Origin: Ascarosepion bandense | Taxonomy: Eukaryota; Mollusca; Cephalopoda; Sepiida; Sepiidae | Assembly: GCA_037127315.1 (NCBI GenBank) | Contig: JBBBDQ010001186.1 | Span: forward strand, 4,102,001 to 4,166,000 | Length of the DNA: 64,000 bases | Direction: 5' to 3' | Shown: piece by piece, positions 22,480-32,811 of the stretch | How the letters are laid out: every line of letters starts with the position of its first letter | How positions within the stretch are numbered: position 1 is the stretch's first letter | Position numbers and translations under genes: made by a program | Notes under the pieces: generated by a model | The model's input: only the letters and a program-made list of their open reading frames with translations | The model's database searches: none | What the model was told of the DNA's origin: nothing

Positions 22480-23150
22480 AATAAGCCACAGCGATTGTGT
22501 GGTGATACCGACCGAACAAAAGCGATGATCCGGATGTCTGCACTCTCACAACAAAATAGCAAATGAACAAAACTCGTCGTGCGCATCCGAGTCCGCGAAG
22601 ATGTTCTGGTTGAAAAATAAAAATTAATCAAATATCAAATTTCCATTTCGCGAGCCTACGCGAATTTTATTTAGCAGCCAATGGGAAGCCCGGAATCAAA
22701 TACAAGTATGAAATTAGAAACAAGCTTCTGATCCAAAAAGCAGATATAAAAATCCGAGACAAAAAGCATCAGCAGACAAAAGGACAGATAGGCGAGAACC
22801 AGCGTCTCTCCTTGACTTAAGTCGAGAGGCGACTATGCTGGCCTCTTTCCTTCTCAAAAGCACTTACTGACCTCAGGAGTGACCTCTTCAAAGACATTCC
22901 ACACAATTCAACTTACTGACTTACTGACCTTAGAAGTGGCAACTTCAAAATGAACATTCATCACACTCCTAAGCCTTTCATCTTTTTCAGCATTATATTT
23001 TCCATGAACATTCTAACATCCGTTGGACCTTTATTTCAAGTATTGCTCTAATTGTAAAACATTAATTGATATGTGTATATCTATAAATGTTATTTTATAC
23101 TCAAGTTGCCTTTCTTGATTTATAATCATTTTATGAATTATAGTGGGCTA
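22480..23150 (+). promoter_or_regulatory. Possible Pol II promoter or LTR
   Basis: CCAAT at 22678-22682 is followed 63 bp later by 'tataaaaa' at 22745-22752, in a patch of higher GC than the surroundings. No open reading frame follows. It could be a degraded LTR promoter. No opposing LTR copy was found in the window, so this stays a candidate. Confidence 0.3.
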
Positions 23151-23746
23151 TCTTCCACAAGACCAAATTCCGTTAACCTGCAACGGTATACAATTACCCT
23201 TCACTAGAATGGAATCCTACTACAACTAGAAAAAGAATAAATAAGATAAGATACCCGCTATATACCGCTAAATAAAAAATAAGATTTTGATTTGTTGTTT
23301 GGTCTGAGAACTTTTCAGCCTTTGCTTTTTGTTTTGTTTTTTTTGTCTATTTCCGTATGTTCATAAACGACAAACCGCTTGGAACAATATCTGCATGAAT
23401 GTATAATTCAACGAAGACGTGCATATTTTTATTATGTCATGATAAACACATGCGGAAGAGGTTGTTGTTTTCCTCCCACTCCCCACTGTAAGTAGAGAAA
23501 TTATCTATTTGTGAAAGCCAAGAAATAAATTCGTGCAGTCAATGAAGCGGGGGGGGGGATTCTCAGAGGCAAATGGAAAGACATCATAGAATTGTCTTTG
23601 CGATGTGATTGAAGATAACAAATGCACAAAATGTCCTCAAGGAACGAGAAAAGACGATATAAAAATATTTATTGAAGAAAAACTAGGTTTTAATCGCATT
23701 TATTTGCCAATATATGTGTACGCTCTCTTCTTTTCTGGTCTCTCAT

Positions 23747-23789
<43 letters not shown>

Positions 23790-23814
23790 GTCTGTCTGCC
23801 TGTCTGTCTGTTCA

Positions 23815-23854
<40 letters not shown>

Positions 23855-23883
23855 CCAGTCTGTTCATATCTATCTATCTATCC

Positions 23884-23936
<53 letters not shown>

Positions 23937-23948
23937 CCAGTCTGTTCA

Positions 23949-24005
<57 letters not shown>

Positions 24006-24014
24006 CCAGTCTGT

Positions 24015-24079
<65 letters not shown>

Positions 24080-24092
24080 GCCAGTCTGTTCA

Positions 24093-24143
<51 letters not shown>

Positions 24144-24156
24144 GCCAGGCTGTTCA

Positions 24157-24215
<59 letters not shown>

Positions 24216-24225
24216 GCCAGTCTGT

Positions 24226-24298
<73 letters not shown>

Positions 24299-24311
24299 GC
24301 CAGTCTGTTCA

Positions 24312-24363
<52 letters not shown>

Positions 24364-24372
24364 CCAGTCTGT

Positions 24373-24430
<58 letters not shown>

Positions 24431-24566
24431 CCAGTCTGTTCATATCTATCTATCTATCTATCTATCTATCATATCTATCTATCTATCTATCCCAGTCTGT
24501 TCATATCTATCTATCTATCTATCCCAGTCTGTTCTATCTATCTATCTATCTATCCCAGTCTGTTCA

Positions 24567-24621
<55 letters not shown>

Positions 24622-24634
24622 GCCAGTCTGTTCA

Positions 24635-24686
<52 letters not shown>

Positions 24687-24714
24687 CCAGTCTGTTCATA
24701 TCTATCTATCTATC
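23747..24714 (+). repeat. (TATC)n array with regular 12-13-bp interruptions
   Basis: Blocks of 4 to 18 TATC units are separated by near-identical spacers 'ccagtctgttca' or 'ccagtctgttc', about 17 times. The preceding unit is CCCAG or TGCCAG, and one spacer reads 'ccaggctgttca'. All three plus-strand frames stay open and read Leu-Ser-Ile-Tyr repeats, giving spurious 243-370 codon frames. This is a higher-order microsatellite, not a coding region. Confidence 0.95.
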
Positions 24715-24812
24715 TAGTCATCCGCAGACAGATCTGTTTCGCTGTATCACAGCTCATCACTACGGTTAGACGATTGCTTTTTACCCAGGATGGAAGCCCG
24801 ACCGAATAGTCG
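24715..24812 (-). mobile_element. Hammerhead-bearing tRNA-like SINE, 5'-truncated copy
   Basis: Matches 34911-35040 on the same strand: 'tgtttcgctgtatcacagct' on the plus strand, then the degraded region towards the tRNA-like head ('cccgaccgaatagtcg'). It sits exactly between the (TATC)n array and a (TA)n tract (24812-24832). Confidence 0.75.
24722..24765 (-). ncRNA. Hammerhead ribozyme-like structure (C3 mutated)
   Basis: On the minus strand the order is stem I CCGUA, core (G)UGAUGA, stem II GCUGU-GAU-ACAGC, GAAA, stem III ACAGAUCUGU (self-complementary), cleavage triplet GUC, and stem I partner UGCGG. This is the type-I hammerhead layout with a canonical GUC site. The first core base is G where C3 is expected, which should impair catalysis. 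Compared with 34918-34961, pair 3 of stem I changed from A-U to G-C. Confidence 0.7.
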
Positions 24813-25004
24813 TATATATATATATATATATATTTATTATATCGAGGCAGCAAGTAATTTTCTAAACATATGCTGTTAAATATAAGAGACAATGAATGTC
24901 TATTATGTTTACTCATGAGCCGTTCTAAACGTCGTATTTTGGCTTTAATTTCAGTTGAAAATAAAGACAAAAATTCTCCAACATTTGGATAATTATTTAT
25001 TGAT

Positions 25005-25045
25005 TTTCTTCTAAGCTTTCGGCTCACATGAGCCATCTTCAGAGA
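25005..25045 (-). other. Penelope-terminus-like motif with hammerhead-like core
   Basis: Minus strand 'ctgaagatggctcatgtgag' then 'ccgaaagcttag': CUGAAGA, a paired GGCUC/GAGCC stem and CGAAA. This arrangement is frequent at Penelope-like termini. No neighbouring RT is readable, so it may be an isolated terminal repeat. Confidence 0.45.
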
Positions 25046-25233
25046 GGTTGTTTAAACTGAAATATTATAACATCCACCATCACCGACGATTTTATTTTGT
25101 GTTGACATAAAACTCCGCTTGGCAGAGGCAATAGTTACGAAAAATAATAAACGCAGTTCTTAAATTTGCGATGCGGTTTTATGGTTTTGTTGTCATTTCG
25201 CGCTATCACATGGTGTGACGTCATAACATCATC

Positions 25234-25398
25234 GCAACAGCGGCGGAAGAAATTTTTGCAAATTTAAACGGTGGACGAATATTTTCTAAGTTAGATTTGT
25301 CAGAGGTGTATCTGGAAATCCCAGTGGAAGAAAAGTGTGCAGAATTATTAACCATTAACGCGCACAGAGGGTTATTTAAAATCAAGAGGCTACAATGT
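25234..25398 (+). pseudogene. Ty3/Gypsy-type reverse transcriptase fragment
   Basis: About 52 open codons reading FANLNGGRIFSKLDLSEVYL, then EIPVEEKCAELLTINAHRGL, then KRLQ. The FSKLDLS...YLQIP...TINTHRGLF pattern is RT motif A and what follows in Ty3/Gypsy LTR elements; the catalytic Asp of motif A is present (KLDLS). Sequence on both sides is unrelated (mariner downstream), so the element was cut on both sides. No LTR is associated with it. Confidence 0.8.
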
Positions 25399-25439
25399 GC
25401 AATAAAGGTAGCCTCCACCGTCTTCCGAATTTGTTAGTG

Positions 25440-25830
25440 AGGGCCTCAGACGGAACACAGCGACATACATAAAGGGCCTTGAAGAAGTAGTTCTGCCTTG
25501 GCCCAAGAAGATGGCTGGTGGAAGACCCTAAGTCAGGAAACAGGACTGCACCATGCCACACAAACAGAACAACAAAGTCATGTCTGCCCGACAATTTCTG
25601 CGACTACATGACGCCTATCATCTAGCCATCTAACTCCCCAGTTTGCAGCCCCCTTGATTATCATGTGTGGGGCGCAGTTGAGCGAGACAACAGCAAAACC
25701 TCTTGGAACACCAAAGATAAACTGAAAGATTATGGTTTAAACACGGTTACCGTCCAGAAGAAATGCAAATTATTCCGAAGTTGTCTGGAGGCTGTTGTTT
25801 AAGCCAATGGCGATTTTACTGAAGGAATTG
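25440..25830 (+). pseudogene. Mariner transposase C-terminal relic
   Basis: Frame 1 reads VVLPWPKKMAGGRP and a stop. After a frameshift it reads APCHTNRT..., then NSPVCSPLDYHVWGAVERD, KTSWNTKDKLK and LFRSCLEAVV, a stop, and ANGDF. This is the mariner C-terminal domain. The SPD position that holds the third catalytic Asp in DD34D transposases reads SPV here, and there are at least three stops or frameshifts, so it is dead. The TIRs were not located. Confidence 0.82.
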
Positions 25831-26093
25831 ACTTTTTAGTGCGTCAAGATAATTTTCTATAATTTTTGTAAATATATTTGTTAAATGAGATATCAGTGTT
25901 ATTTTCCTTTTTGTGTCATTTAGACGAAAATTCATGCATCCTACGCGTTCGTAAAAGATAATGAAACAAAGATGCTCTTTGGCAGGGTTCGATCGTGAAC
26001 CCCATTTTATACGACAAACTGCTATTTTTTTCCGGCGTGTTTTAGACAACGGCCTGTTTTATCGACTCAGTTTCCGTTTGAAGAATGCATCTC

Positions 26094-26263
26094 TTTCAAA
26101 TCATAACGAAAGCCTGTATCAGCTTATTTTTTCAATAAGTCTCTTCTAAGGAATCATTATTTTCTACTGTTATAACGATCGTTTGGTTGTTAATAAAATG
26201 AATGTGCTCTTCTTTTGTAAGTGAAATTGACGTCTGAACCAGCGTAGAGTATAATCCTCCTTA
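26094..26263. repeat. 170-bp direct duplication, copy 1
   Basis: About 95% identical by eye to 26822-26992. Both run from 'tttcaaatcataacga' to 'gtagagtataatcctcctta'. Flanks do not match, so this is a dispersed or segmental duplication and not a tandem one. Confidence 0.9.
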
Positions 26264-26821
26264 GATATTGTTGTGGGATTTCCCCTTTTTCCATAATAAT
26301 GGACTCGACTTGAGTATACATATACTTCTGCCATAGTGAGATACCAGAAGATACCGGAAGATGCTTGTATATATACTTCGTACTGACTGTATTCCTGGAT
26401 TACTAACCTGCATTCAAGTTTGTATCCTTTACGTTAATATACTTATTTTTCCATCTCCAATTCTGGTTGTTGTTCCTTTATTGTGTGCAGTTCCCATTCC
26501 CGGAATGCACAACAAAATCCTATTTAAAAATAATAACACTTGACAGTTCTTCAGCTAATAAAAATTCTTCATAGTATTACTACTAATCATACTTATAGTG
26601 TAGGCAAAACAATATGAAAGATGTTAATTAAAACTTAAAAACAACTGACAAAACTTTGTCTAATAAAACATTTGAAACAAGGTTACTACTGCTGCTACTA
26701 CAACTACTACTACTCCTATCAGTGTAAATAAAGCAAGTGAAATTAACATTAAAGAAATAGTAGTAAAATATTTGACAATGATTCAACTAAAATTTAAGAT
26801 CATAAATAAAACAATCTTCGC
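26264..26821. other. Spacer between duplicated blocks
   Basis: No coding signal. A short (CTA)n-like run occurs near 26690-26720. It could be the interior of a small terminal-direct-repeat element, but no TG...CA termini or primer site are visible. Confidence 0.4.
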
Positions 26822-26992
26822 TTTCAAATCATAACGAATACCTGTATCAGCTTATTTTTTTCCATAAGTCTCTTTTAAGGAATCATTATTTCCTACTGTT
26901 ATAACGATCGTTTGGTTGTTAATAAAATGAATGTGCTCTTCTTTAGTAAGTGAAATTGACGTCTGAACCAGCGTAGAGTATAATCCTCCTTA
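26822..26992. repeat. 170-bp direct duplication, copy 2
   Basis: Partner of 26094-26263, same orientation, 728 bp downstream. Confidence 0.9.
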
Positions 26993-27230
26993 ATACAATT
27001 ATCGCATTCATTCACTCGTACAGTTGAAAAATCCCGTCAATATGTTATAGCGAGGGTTTGCTTGTGAAGGAAACAAGTGACAACGATTAAATTTTCAACA
27101 AGGTGTATTCATAAAATATACATAATATATACACAATTATTGAAAAATTGGTTTATCTGTTTGTCAGGAAAGCGATTAAACATAAGGGTGCTGTCGGTAG
27201 TGCCAGAAATTGACTGATTTCTTGGGTTGT

Positions 27231-27571
27231 TGTTGTGAATTAGTTTTCGCACTGAAGGTTATAATCGTGCTATGTCGGTTGCTAATCGACTTAACGCACC
27301 CAAAATGTTAGGAACTTGGTAATCTTCTACTGTCAGCTGACTCTTTAGTATTCGGCTAACTGCTGACTAATATCAACTGCCTAAGTCCAACTATGTCCAA
27401 ACTGGAACTAATAGTTCTACTGAACTCCAATAAAACTCTAAAGAACTCTCTAGAGCTTCTAAAAACTCTTAAAAACTTCTCAATAACTTCTCGAGTTAAC
27501 TTCCTATTAACTCTTATTAATATAGGAGGGAGAGTCCGTTATCTGAGGAATAAGTGTCTTTCACCATAACA
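27231..27571 (+). repeat. LTR of a retrotransposon (5' LTR candidate)
   Basis: Starts TGTTG and ends ATAACA. It is homologous over its length to the solo LTR at 54890-55187, whose ends are fixed by a TSD. Shared blocks: 'tagttttcgcactga', 'ataatcgtgctatgtcggtt', 'tcgacttaacgcaccc', 'gtattcggctaactg', 'ggagggagagtcc'. The copy is 43 bp longer than the solo LTR. Confidence 0.75.
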
Positions 27572-27594
27572 GTTGTTTTGTTCGAGATCACAGT

Positions 27595-27608
27595 TGGTAG
27601 CAGAGGAT
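27595..27608 (+). promoter_or_regulatory. Primer-binding site, initiator-Met tRNA type
   Basis: 'tggtagcagaggat' is complementary to the 3' end of initiator methionine tRNA (ending ...AUCCUCUGCUACCA), 14 bases without mismatch. It lies 23 bp after the inferred LTR end, farther than the usual 0-5 bp. The following 270 bp have no readable gag. Confidence 0.65.
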
Positions 27609-27879
27609 AGGTCAGGGTGGATTAGCCGTTAGTGGTGTTTGCTGCACGACTTTCTTTAATGTTGAAATCGACCAAATTAAAATTGATGGTGTTTGATGGG
27701 CTGGTGCTCTTGTGATTCCGGGATGTTGAAGCTGAACTGCTCGGCAAGATGGATTGGCAGGTTGATTAATCGATCAATGTTGGTTTATAAACAAGCAAAT
27801 ATACAGATTACTAAATCCAAAAAAAAAAGCAACATTGGGGAAATACGTAAACAAATATTAGAAAAATATGCTCAAAATT

Positions 27880-29330
27880 AAGAAATATGCTAAGCATAAC
27901 TAATGGAAAAATCTAAAAGAAACAATCGATTGATCAAACATTTTAAATAATAAAAACCGCTCATTCATACAACTAAACATAAAAGACTTCTATCCATTCA
28001 TCAATGAGCACGCACTAAACAAAGCACTAAGTTTAGCAAAAGGATACATAAATATATCCAACGAAGACACAAATATAATTAAACACGAAAATCTATTTTA
28101 TATCATAATAACAAAATATGGACAAGAAAACGCAATAATAATAATAGAATTAATAATAAATAACATCGATAATAAATTTAACGTAACAATGGATAGGTAT
28201 GATGGAGCTTAATATGTGAACTCATGGACATACACATTATCAGATTAACAAATATTATTAATAAAAAAGATATAGGTTTATACAGGGACGACGGCTTATT
28301 AATCATAATAAACTATAACAGTAGAACTACAGAAAAAAGAAAAGAAATAATAAACCCTAAAAAACTATAAGATTTACAATTGATACAAAATAAAACATAG
28401 TAAATTTTCTAGATATAACATTCAACCTGAACAACGGAACCTGGAATCCGATATACACTGACAAAAACTCCAACCTCTGCTCTATTCAAGCAAATATCTA
28501 CAAATAATAGGATCTCAACAAATTCTAACAGCCTAAAAATATTCAAGAAAAAACAAAAAAATATAAGAATCAGGGCTATGTACCAGTTCATATATAAACA
28601 AACAAAAATACAAAAACAAAAACAATACCAATAGAAACAACATATATAATCTAAGTCACTCCCTAAAACAACACAATAAAAAATTATCTTTTAAAATAAT
28701 TGAAAAGCTTCCCTAAAAAACAGCAATATATTAAAAATCAACAAAAATACAATCAAAATCAGTTACAGATTCATGAAGAAATAGTAACCAAACACAATAA
28801 AAGATACAAAGAAAATAACAAAATCACAATAACAATAAAGCAAATAACACCAACAACTACCGAAATAAAGAAAACTATTCACTTAACAACAAATGTCTAA
28901 CCACTAACATTGTATACAAAGTTACTGTAAGAAATAATGTTAACAGACAATAAAATATTACATAGGAGACACAGAACCAACTTTTGAATAAAGATAGAAC
29001 AACAATAAAATATCACTCAGAACAGAGTAATACACAAGCAACACATCCCTATCAAAATACATATAGAGCCAAAAACAAAATAATATCTCCACCAAAATCA
29101 AATGAGAAATCATAAAAAGAAATAAAAACAGCGGTGAAAAATGCATGTGACAACCAACACTTGTAAATATGCACACCAGAGTAAAACCACAGAAACGAAC
29201 AATTCATACCAGTATAAAAAGCAAAAGTTTAGAAACATTAACAGTAAATTGGCAAAAGCTCCTAAAGAGTAGTGAGACATTCCACCGACGAAACTCTGGA
29301 GTCAGAATGCTGAAAGTAAGATCAATCAAC
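27880..29330 (+). pseudogene. RT plus GIY-YIG retroelement relic (Penelope-like)
   Basis: 27961-28212 is open for 83 codons and contains LNIKDFYPFINEHALNKALS, an RT motif A (catalytic Asp in IKDFYPFI). 28269-28370 contains DIGLYRDDGLLIIINYNSRT: the catalytic box reads RDD instead of the usual YxDD. 28397-28440 holds NFLDITFNLNNGTW, the following palm/thumb motif. Near 28885 KCLTTNIVYKVTV looks like the start of a GIY-YIG domain. Stops and frameshifts separate the blocks. The plus strand is rich in A and C and poor in G over the full 1.4 kb, unlike the neighbours. Penelope-like affinity is inferred from the RT + GIY-YIG order. Confidence 0.72.
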
Positions 29331-29357
29331 TAAATGACAATCTTTATCACAATTAAA

Positions 29358-29359
<2 letters not shown>

Positions 29360-29425
<66 letters not shown>
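29360..29425 (+). repeat. (CT)n(TA)n compound microsatellite
   Basis: About 16 CT units followed by about 17 TA units. The same compound recurs at 57311-57377. Confidence 0.95.
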
Positions 29426-29429
<4 letters not shown>

Positions 29430-30889
29430 AATATTAATATTTTTATTGTAAATACTGATAATAAAATATTTCACATTGCTAAACAAAGGTTATCGCATTT
29501 CAGTACTATTTATTGTATATTATCAGGCGATGGTTGGTCACTGGTGTTAGAAATGATTTTTATGGAAATTTAAAAACAATCTCTTATCCATTTTCAGACA
29601 GTTATAATGTGGCATAAGGACAGAATTAAGAAGTTCTTGTGGGTAAGATCCGATGAACTAATAGAAAGTTAAGTCTATGTTTGATGGAGGAATCAGGTTA
29701 GAGGGTGGTGGTGGGTGAGTCAATTTTAGAGGGCACAAAATGCTAGTTATTGGGTTATCAAAATTATACCACATTTGATGATTAGGGAAACGGCAACAAT
29801 GAATGTACAGGTGTTCTTTTTTCCGGGTGTGTTTCAAAATGGTTTGTTCATATCGTTAGAACTAAGGAATATCCATATAGAATACATGTAATACAAAATA
29901 GATAGTAAAGTATAGCATTATTCAAGTTAATACAGACAAATGAAGTAATTATTAGTAGACAGTGTCCTTTTATATATTGATGTAATATATCAGTCTAATT
30001 GTGATTATAACACAATCCCTGGCTGCGTCCAGTCAGCCTCCTTGACCTTTGACCGATTCCGCCCACGCTGTGTTGTTGATCTGGTCTAGACATGCGACAA
30101 ATTGGTATATGATGAAAACCAGATTTAAGACCGCAACGACACGGTATATATATATATATATAATTACAAGAATATAAGCAAGTCAAAATAAGTGACGAAA
30201 GAGAAATATCAGTTGGCTGGTATTCCAGTAGCCCAGTAATATTTGTGTTGTATTATTTCTACAGGACGATCGTTTATCCAACTTCCAGTGGTTGGATTTG
30301 CAATATTTCTCTTTCCGTCTTTTTCTTGCTTGTAGCAGCAGGTGAGTTTTCAAGCCGACCGTATTTCAAATCTCTCTCCATCCTGTCTCTCCAAGACCCG
30401 GGTGCCGACTGACTAATCTTGTCTTGCATTCTGATTTTGTTAAACAGGCACTCCGATCGCGGTGGTAAAGAGGGTGTAAGGTTACTATTTCTATTTCCCT
30501 CACTGTGTAACTCTTACCAGCTCGAAATGAAAACAATGCGTTTAACAATTTCGACTAACAATAGAAGGGGAGAAAAACACACTACCTCTATTTATCTGCC
30601 TGCTCTTATCAACTGTCCTGGTCATCCAGTACACAGGTCACACATCGTCAAAACCCATTGACATATGTTTTGACTAGAATCACTTTGATAAATTCGCTTA
30701 AAGATAATTTTGTACTCAGTATAATCCGCAGCTGAGTTTTCCTCTTTGTTAACATTTCGGCTACTTTTTCCAACAAAAATTATTCATATTCTCTAATTTT
30801 AGAGAAATGTCTTCTCATCTTGAAAATCACTTAAAATTAATACGAGCCATCAGAAAATAGGGTTACACGGTACGTAGCTTTTTGTAGCA
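29426..30889. other. No gene recognised; short (TA)n at 30143-30163
   Basis: Contains a mildly GC-rich patch (29998-30130) and frames up to 80 codons on both strands without recognisable motifs. Nothing supports a gene. Confidence 0.4.
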
Positions 30890-31165
30890 TAACTTTTGTA
30901 ACTATACTTTGCGGTAAATTTGCTTCGTTGATTTAACACGTCTTTTTTGTAAGGAAACTTGATGATTTGAATTTTTTCTGTAATCACAGGAAACATAACA
31001 CGTGTAACGATTTACAAGTTCTAGGCTTTTAATATTTTCCATTTTACCGTAGAGCGTTTGCTGACTTCTTTTAAGTGCTAAAAGCATTTAGAAATGGATG
31101 TTTTATTTCTGTACACCTTTTTCCCAAAAAGTGACCAACCATCGCCTGAGGAAGTATAATTAACT
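30890..31165 (-). pseudogene. Penelope-like C-terminal relic
   Basis: The minus strand at 30902-31087 reads NIKSLELVNRYTCYVSCDYR then KNSNHQVSLQKRRVKSTKQI. Compare the minus strand near 40920-41000 (TCKSLHEICFVCLKEKIHLI). Both look like the Cys-containing end of a GIY-YIG retroelement. Immediately beside it, on the plus strand, lies 'gcctgaggaagtataatt' ... 'atcgaaacac' (31143-31175), another hammerhead-like terminus. Confidence 0.45.
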
Positions 31166-31189
31166 GTATCGAAACACTACTACTTCTTC

Positions 31190-31572
31190 TTCTATGTGCC
31201 TTGTCCTTTCAGGACGTAGGCGATCATGGCTTTCCACGTTTCCCTATCCCTGGTGGCTTTTGGCATGCTTTCTCCTGTTACACCACGCAACTCTCATTCT
31301 GTCATCCACCTGCTCAGGCCCTTCCACTGCTTTCACCTGTCTCTTTTTCCCTCTGTCTAGCCTGTTGGCATCAGGTTCACCTAGCCTTCCTTCCTCATTG
31401 CATGTCCCAGGAACTTCAGTTGTCTCTTCCTAATGCTAAGTATTAATTTCCTTTTCATTTCCATCCATTCCAAACCTCATCAGTATTCACATGCTCGATT
31501 CATGATATCCGCAGTATCCTTCTGTAGAACCACATTTCAGCTGCTTCAAGTTTTTCCTTCATAATAAAAATA
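31190..31572 (-). pseudogene. RTE-like LINE C-terminal relic, minus strand
   Basis: From 31560 down: LEAAEMWFYRRILRIS, a stop, then degraded blocks equivalent to RQLKF..., and finally a frame ending VLKGQGT at about 31195. It is the same family as 20890-21592 and has more stops. Open frames 31194-31446 on the plus strand are shadows. Confidence 0.75.
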
Positions 31573-31669
31573 TTGCAATAATAATATTACTCTTCTTAGT
31601 ATCAAGCACTTTTAAAAAGTAAATGTTACGAACTGTGGATTGTTACTCTATTTGTTCTTCCTCTTACTA

Positions 31670-31672
<3 letters not shown>

Positions 31673-31728
<56 letters not shown>
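31673..31728. repeat. (TA)n microsatellite
   Basis: About 27 TA units. Confidence 0.97.
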
Positions 31729-31731
<3 letters not shown>

Positions 31732-31799
31732 GAATAAGGAACGAATAAAATATTTCCAAAGAACAAATCATTAATTTAAAACAGTACTCAATATAAAAA

Positions 31800-32025
31800 T
31801 AGGCACCGAGGTGTGCTACAATCATTATAACTGAATAGTAAGTTCGATCCTCACTGGGTGGCCCTTACTTTTCGGCCGTATGTCACGTCTAAGCTAAGCT
31901 TAGAAAATCACCTTCCTCCAGGTTTGGGGGGTTGGGCGCAGGGCTAACAACCCTGCCCCATAAAAAACAGTTTGTTACGGAAACAGCAAAAACGCTGCCT
32001 TACACATCATTGAGTGTAACGGAAA
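31800..32025 (+). mobile_element. SINE-2 copy plus LINE-like fragment
   Basis: 31800-31915 carries 'aatagtaagttcgatcctca' (B box 'agttcgatcct'), 'ttcggccgtatgtcacgtct' and 'taagcttagaaaatcacctt', as in the SINE-2 array at 42965. The next 100 bp ('gggttgggcgcagggctaac' and 'aacaaccctgcc') resemble a widespread lophotrochozoan repeat of LINE origin; that identification is from memory. Confidence 0.5.
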
Positions 32026-32214
32026 AGTTAATATCAAAATAGGGCAATGAATATTTATTGTAAATTATACTTTAGAACATGTACGAGCTACAATCTACTA
32101 CAAAATTGTATATTGAAAGAATAATCTCATCAGGTATTTATTAATGATGGTAATAAACGTTATTTTTAAAATGAAAATAAAAAAAAATCACTTCGATTTA
32201 TTTTTGGAAATCAT

Positions 32215-32410
32215 TTCGAACGAGACAAGAGGATCTTAAAAAAGAGGGGAAAAAGAAAGTGGGTAGAAAAATGAGAAAGCAAAAGGAGAAATCAAAGAAA
32301 GGGAAAGAAAGAGAAACGAGAAGGACATAGAGGAAATAAAAAGTAAAGAGGACAACAAGAGAGAAAGAACCGAGAGGAAAGAACCAGTGGAAACGGCTAA
32401 GAGAAAGAAA
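32215..32410 (+). repeat. Purine-rich tract
   Basis: About 190 bp with very few pyrimidines (G/A repeats such as 'aaagaaagggaaagaaagag'). The opposite-strand open frames (Phe, Ser, Leu rich) are artefacts of this composition. Confidence 0.85.
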
Positions 32411-32763
32411 CCCCAAATTGAGGCAAGAAGTAAAATATAGACAGATGCAGATATCGGTCGCGCGTGGTCTGGGATAAATAAAGAGGAAAAAGTGAGAAAA
32501 TGCACAGAGGGAAAAAAGTGTGTGGGAAACAACAAAAACGGCAAAGAAATAGAAATTTCAAACTTTGGCCGTAAGTGCGATTGCACATAAATACATTTGT
32601 TCGTTACATTGTATAAAATTAAATCCTTTAGCATTTAAAAAAAATGATGAAATCCTATACAGAAACATAGGAATTATTCAGAAAGCGAAAATCTGTGGAC
32701 ATTTAAAAATATAACACGAAGATATATATTCATTAGAGCCAATATAATACAATGGAGAAGTTA

Positions 32764-32767
<4 letters not shown>

Positions 32768-32811
<44 letters not shown>
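32768..32811. repeat. (TA)n microsatellite
   Basis: About 21 TA units forming the left border of the inverted-repeat Penelope unit. Confidence 0.97.

Noticed and set aside
23747..24714. CRISPR-like repeat-spacer structure
   Set aside because: The interspersed element is conserved and the 'spacers' are microsatellite blocks, the reverse of a CRISPR array.
23605..24809. Open frames of 370, 351 and 243 codons as Leu-Ser-Ile-Tyr repeat proteins
   Set aside because: They are frame-independent translations of (TATC)n, which has no stop codon on this strand. No composition or start context suggests coding.
26690..26720. (CTA)n run as a coding trinucleotide repeat
   Set aside because: Short, interrupted and without an open frame.
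32198..32634. Membrane-protein-like frames (Phe, Leu, Ser rich) on the minus strand
   Set aside because: They reflect a purine-rich plus strand. Overlapping frames all look hydrophobic.
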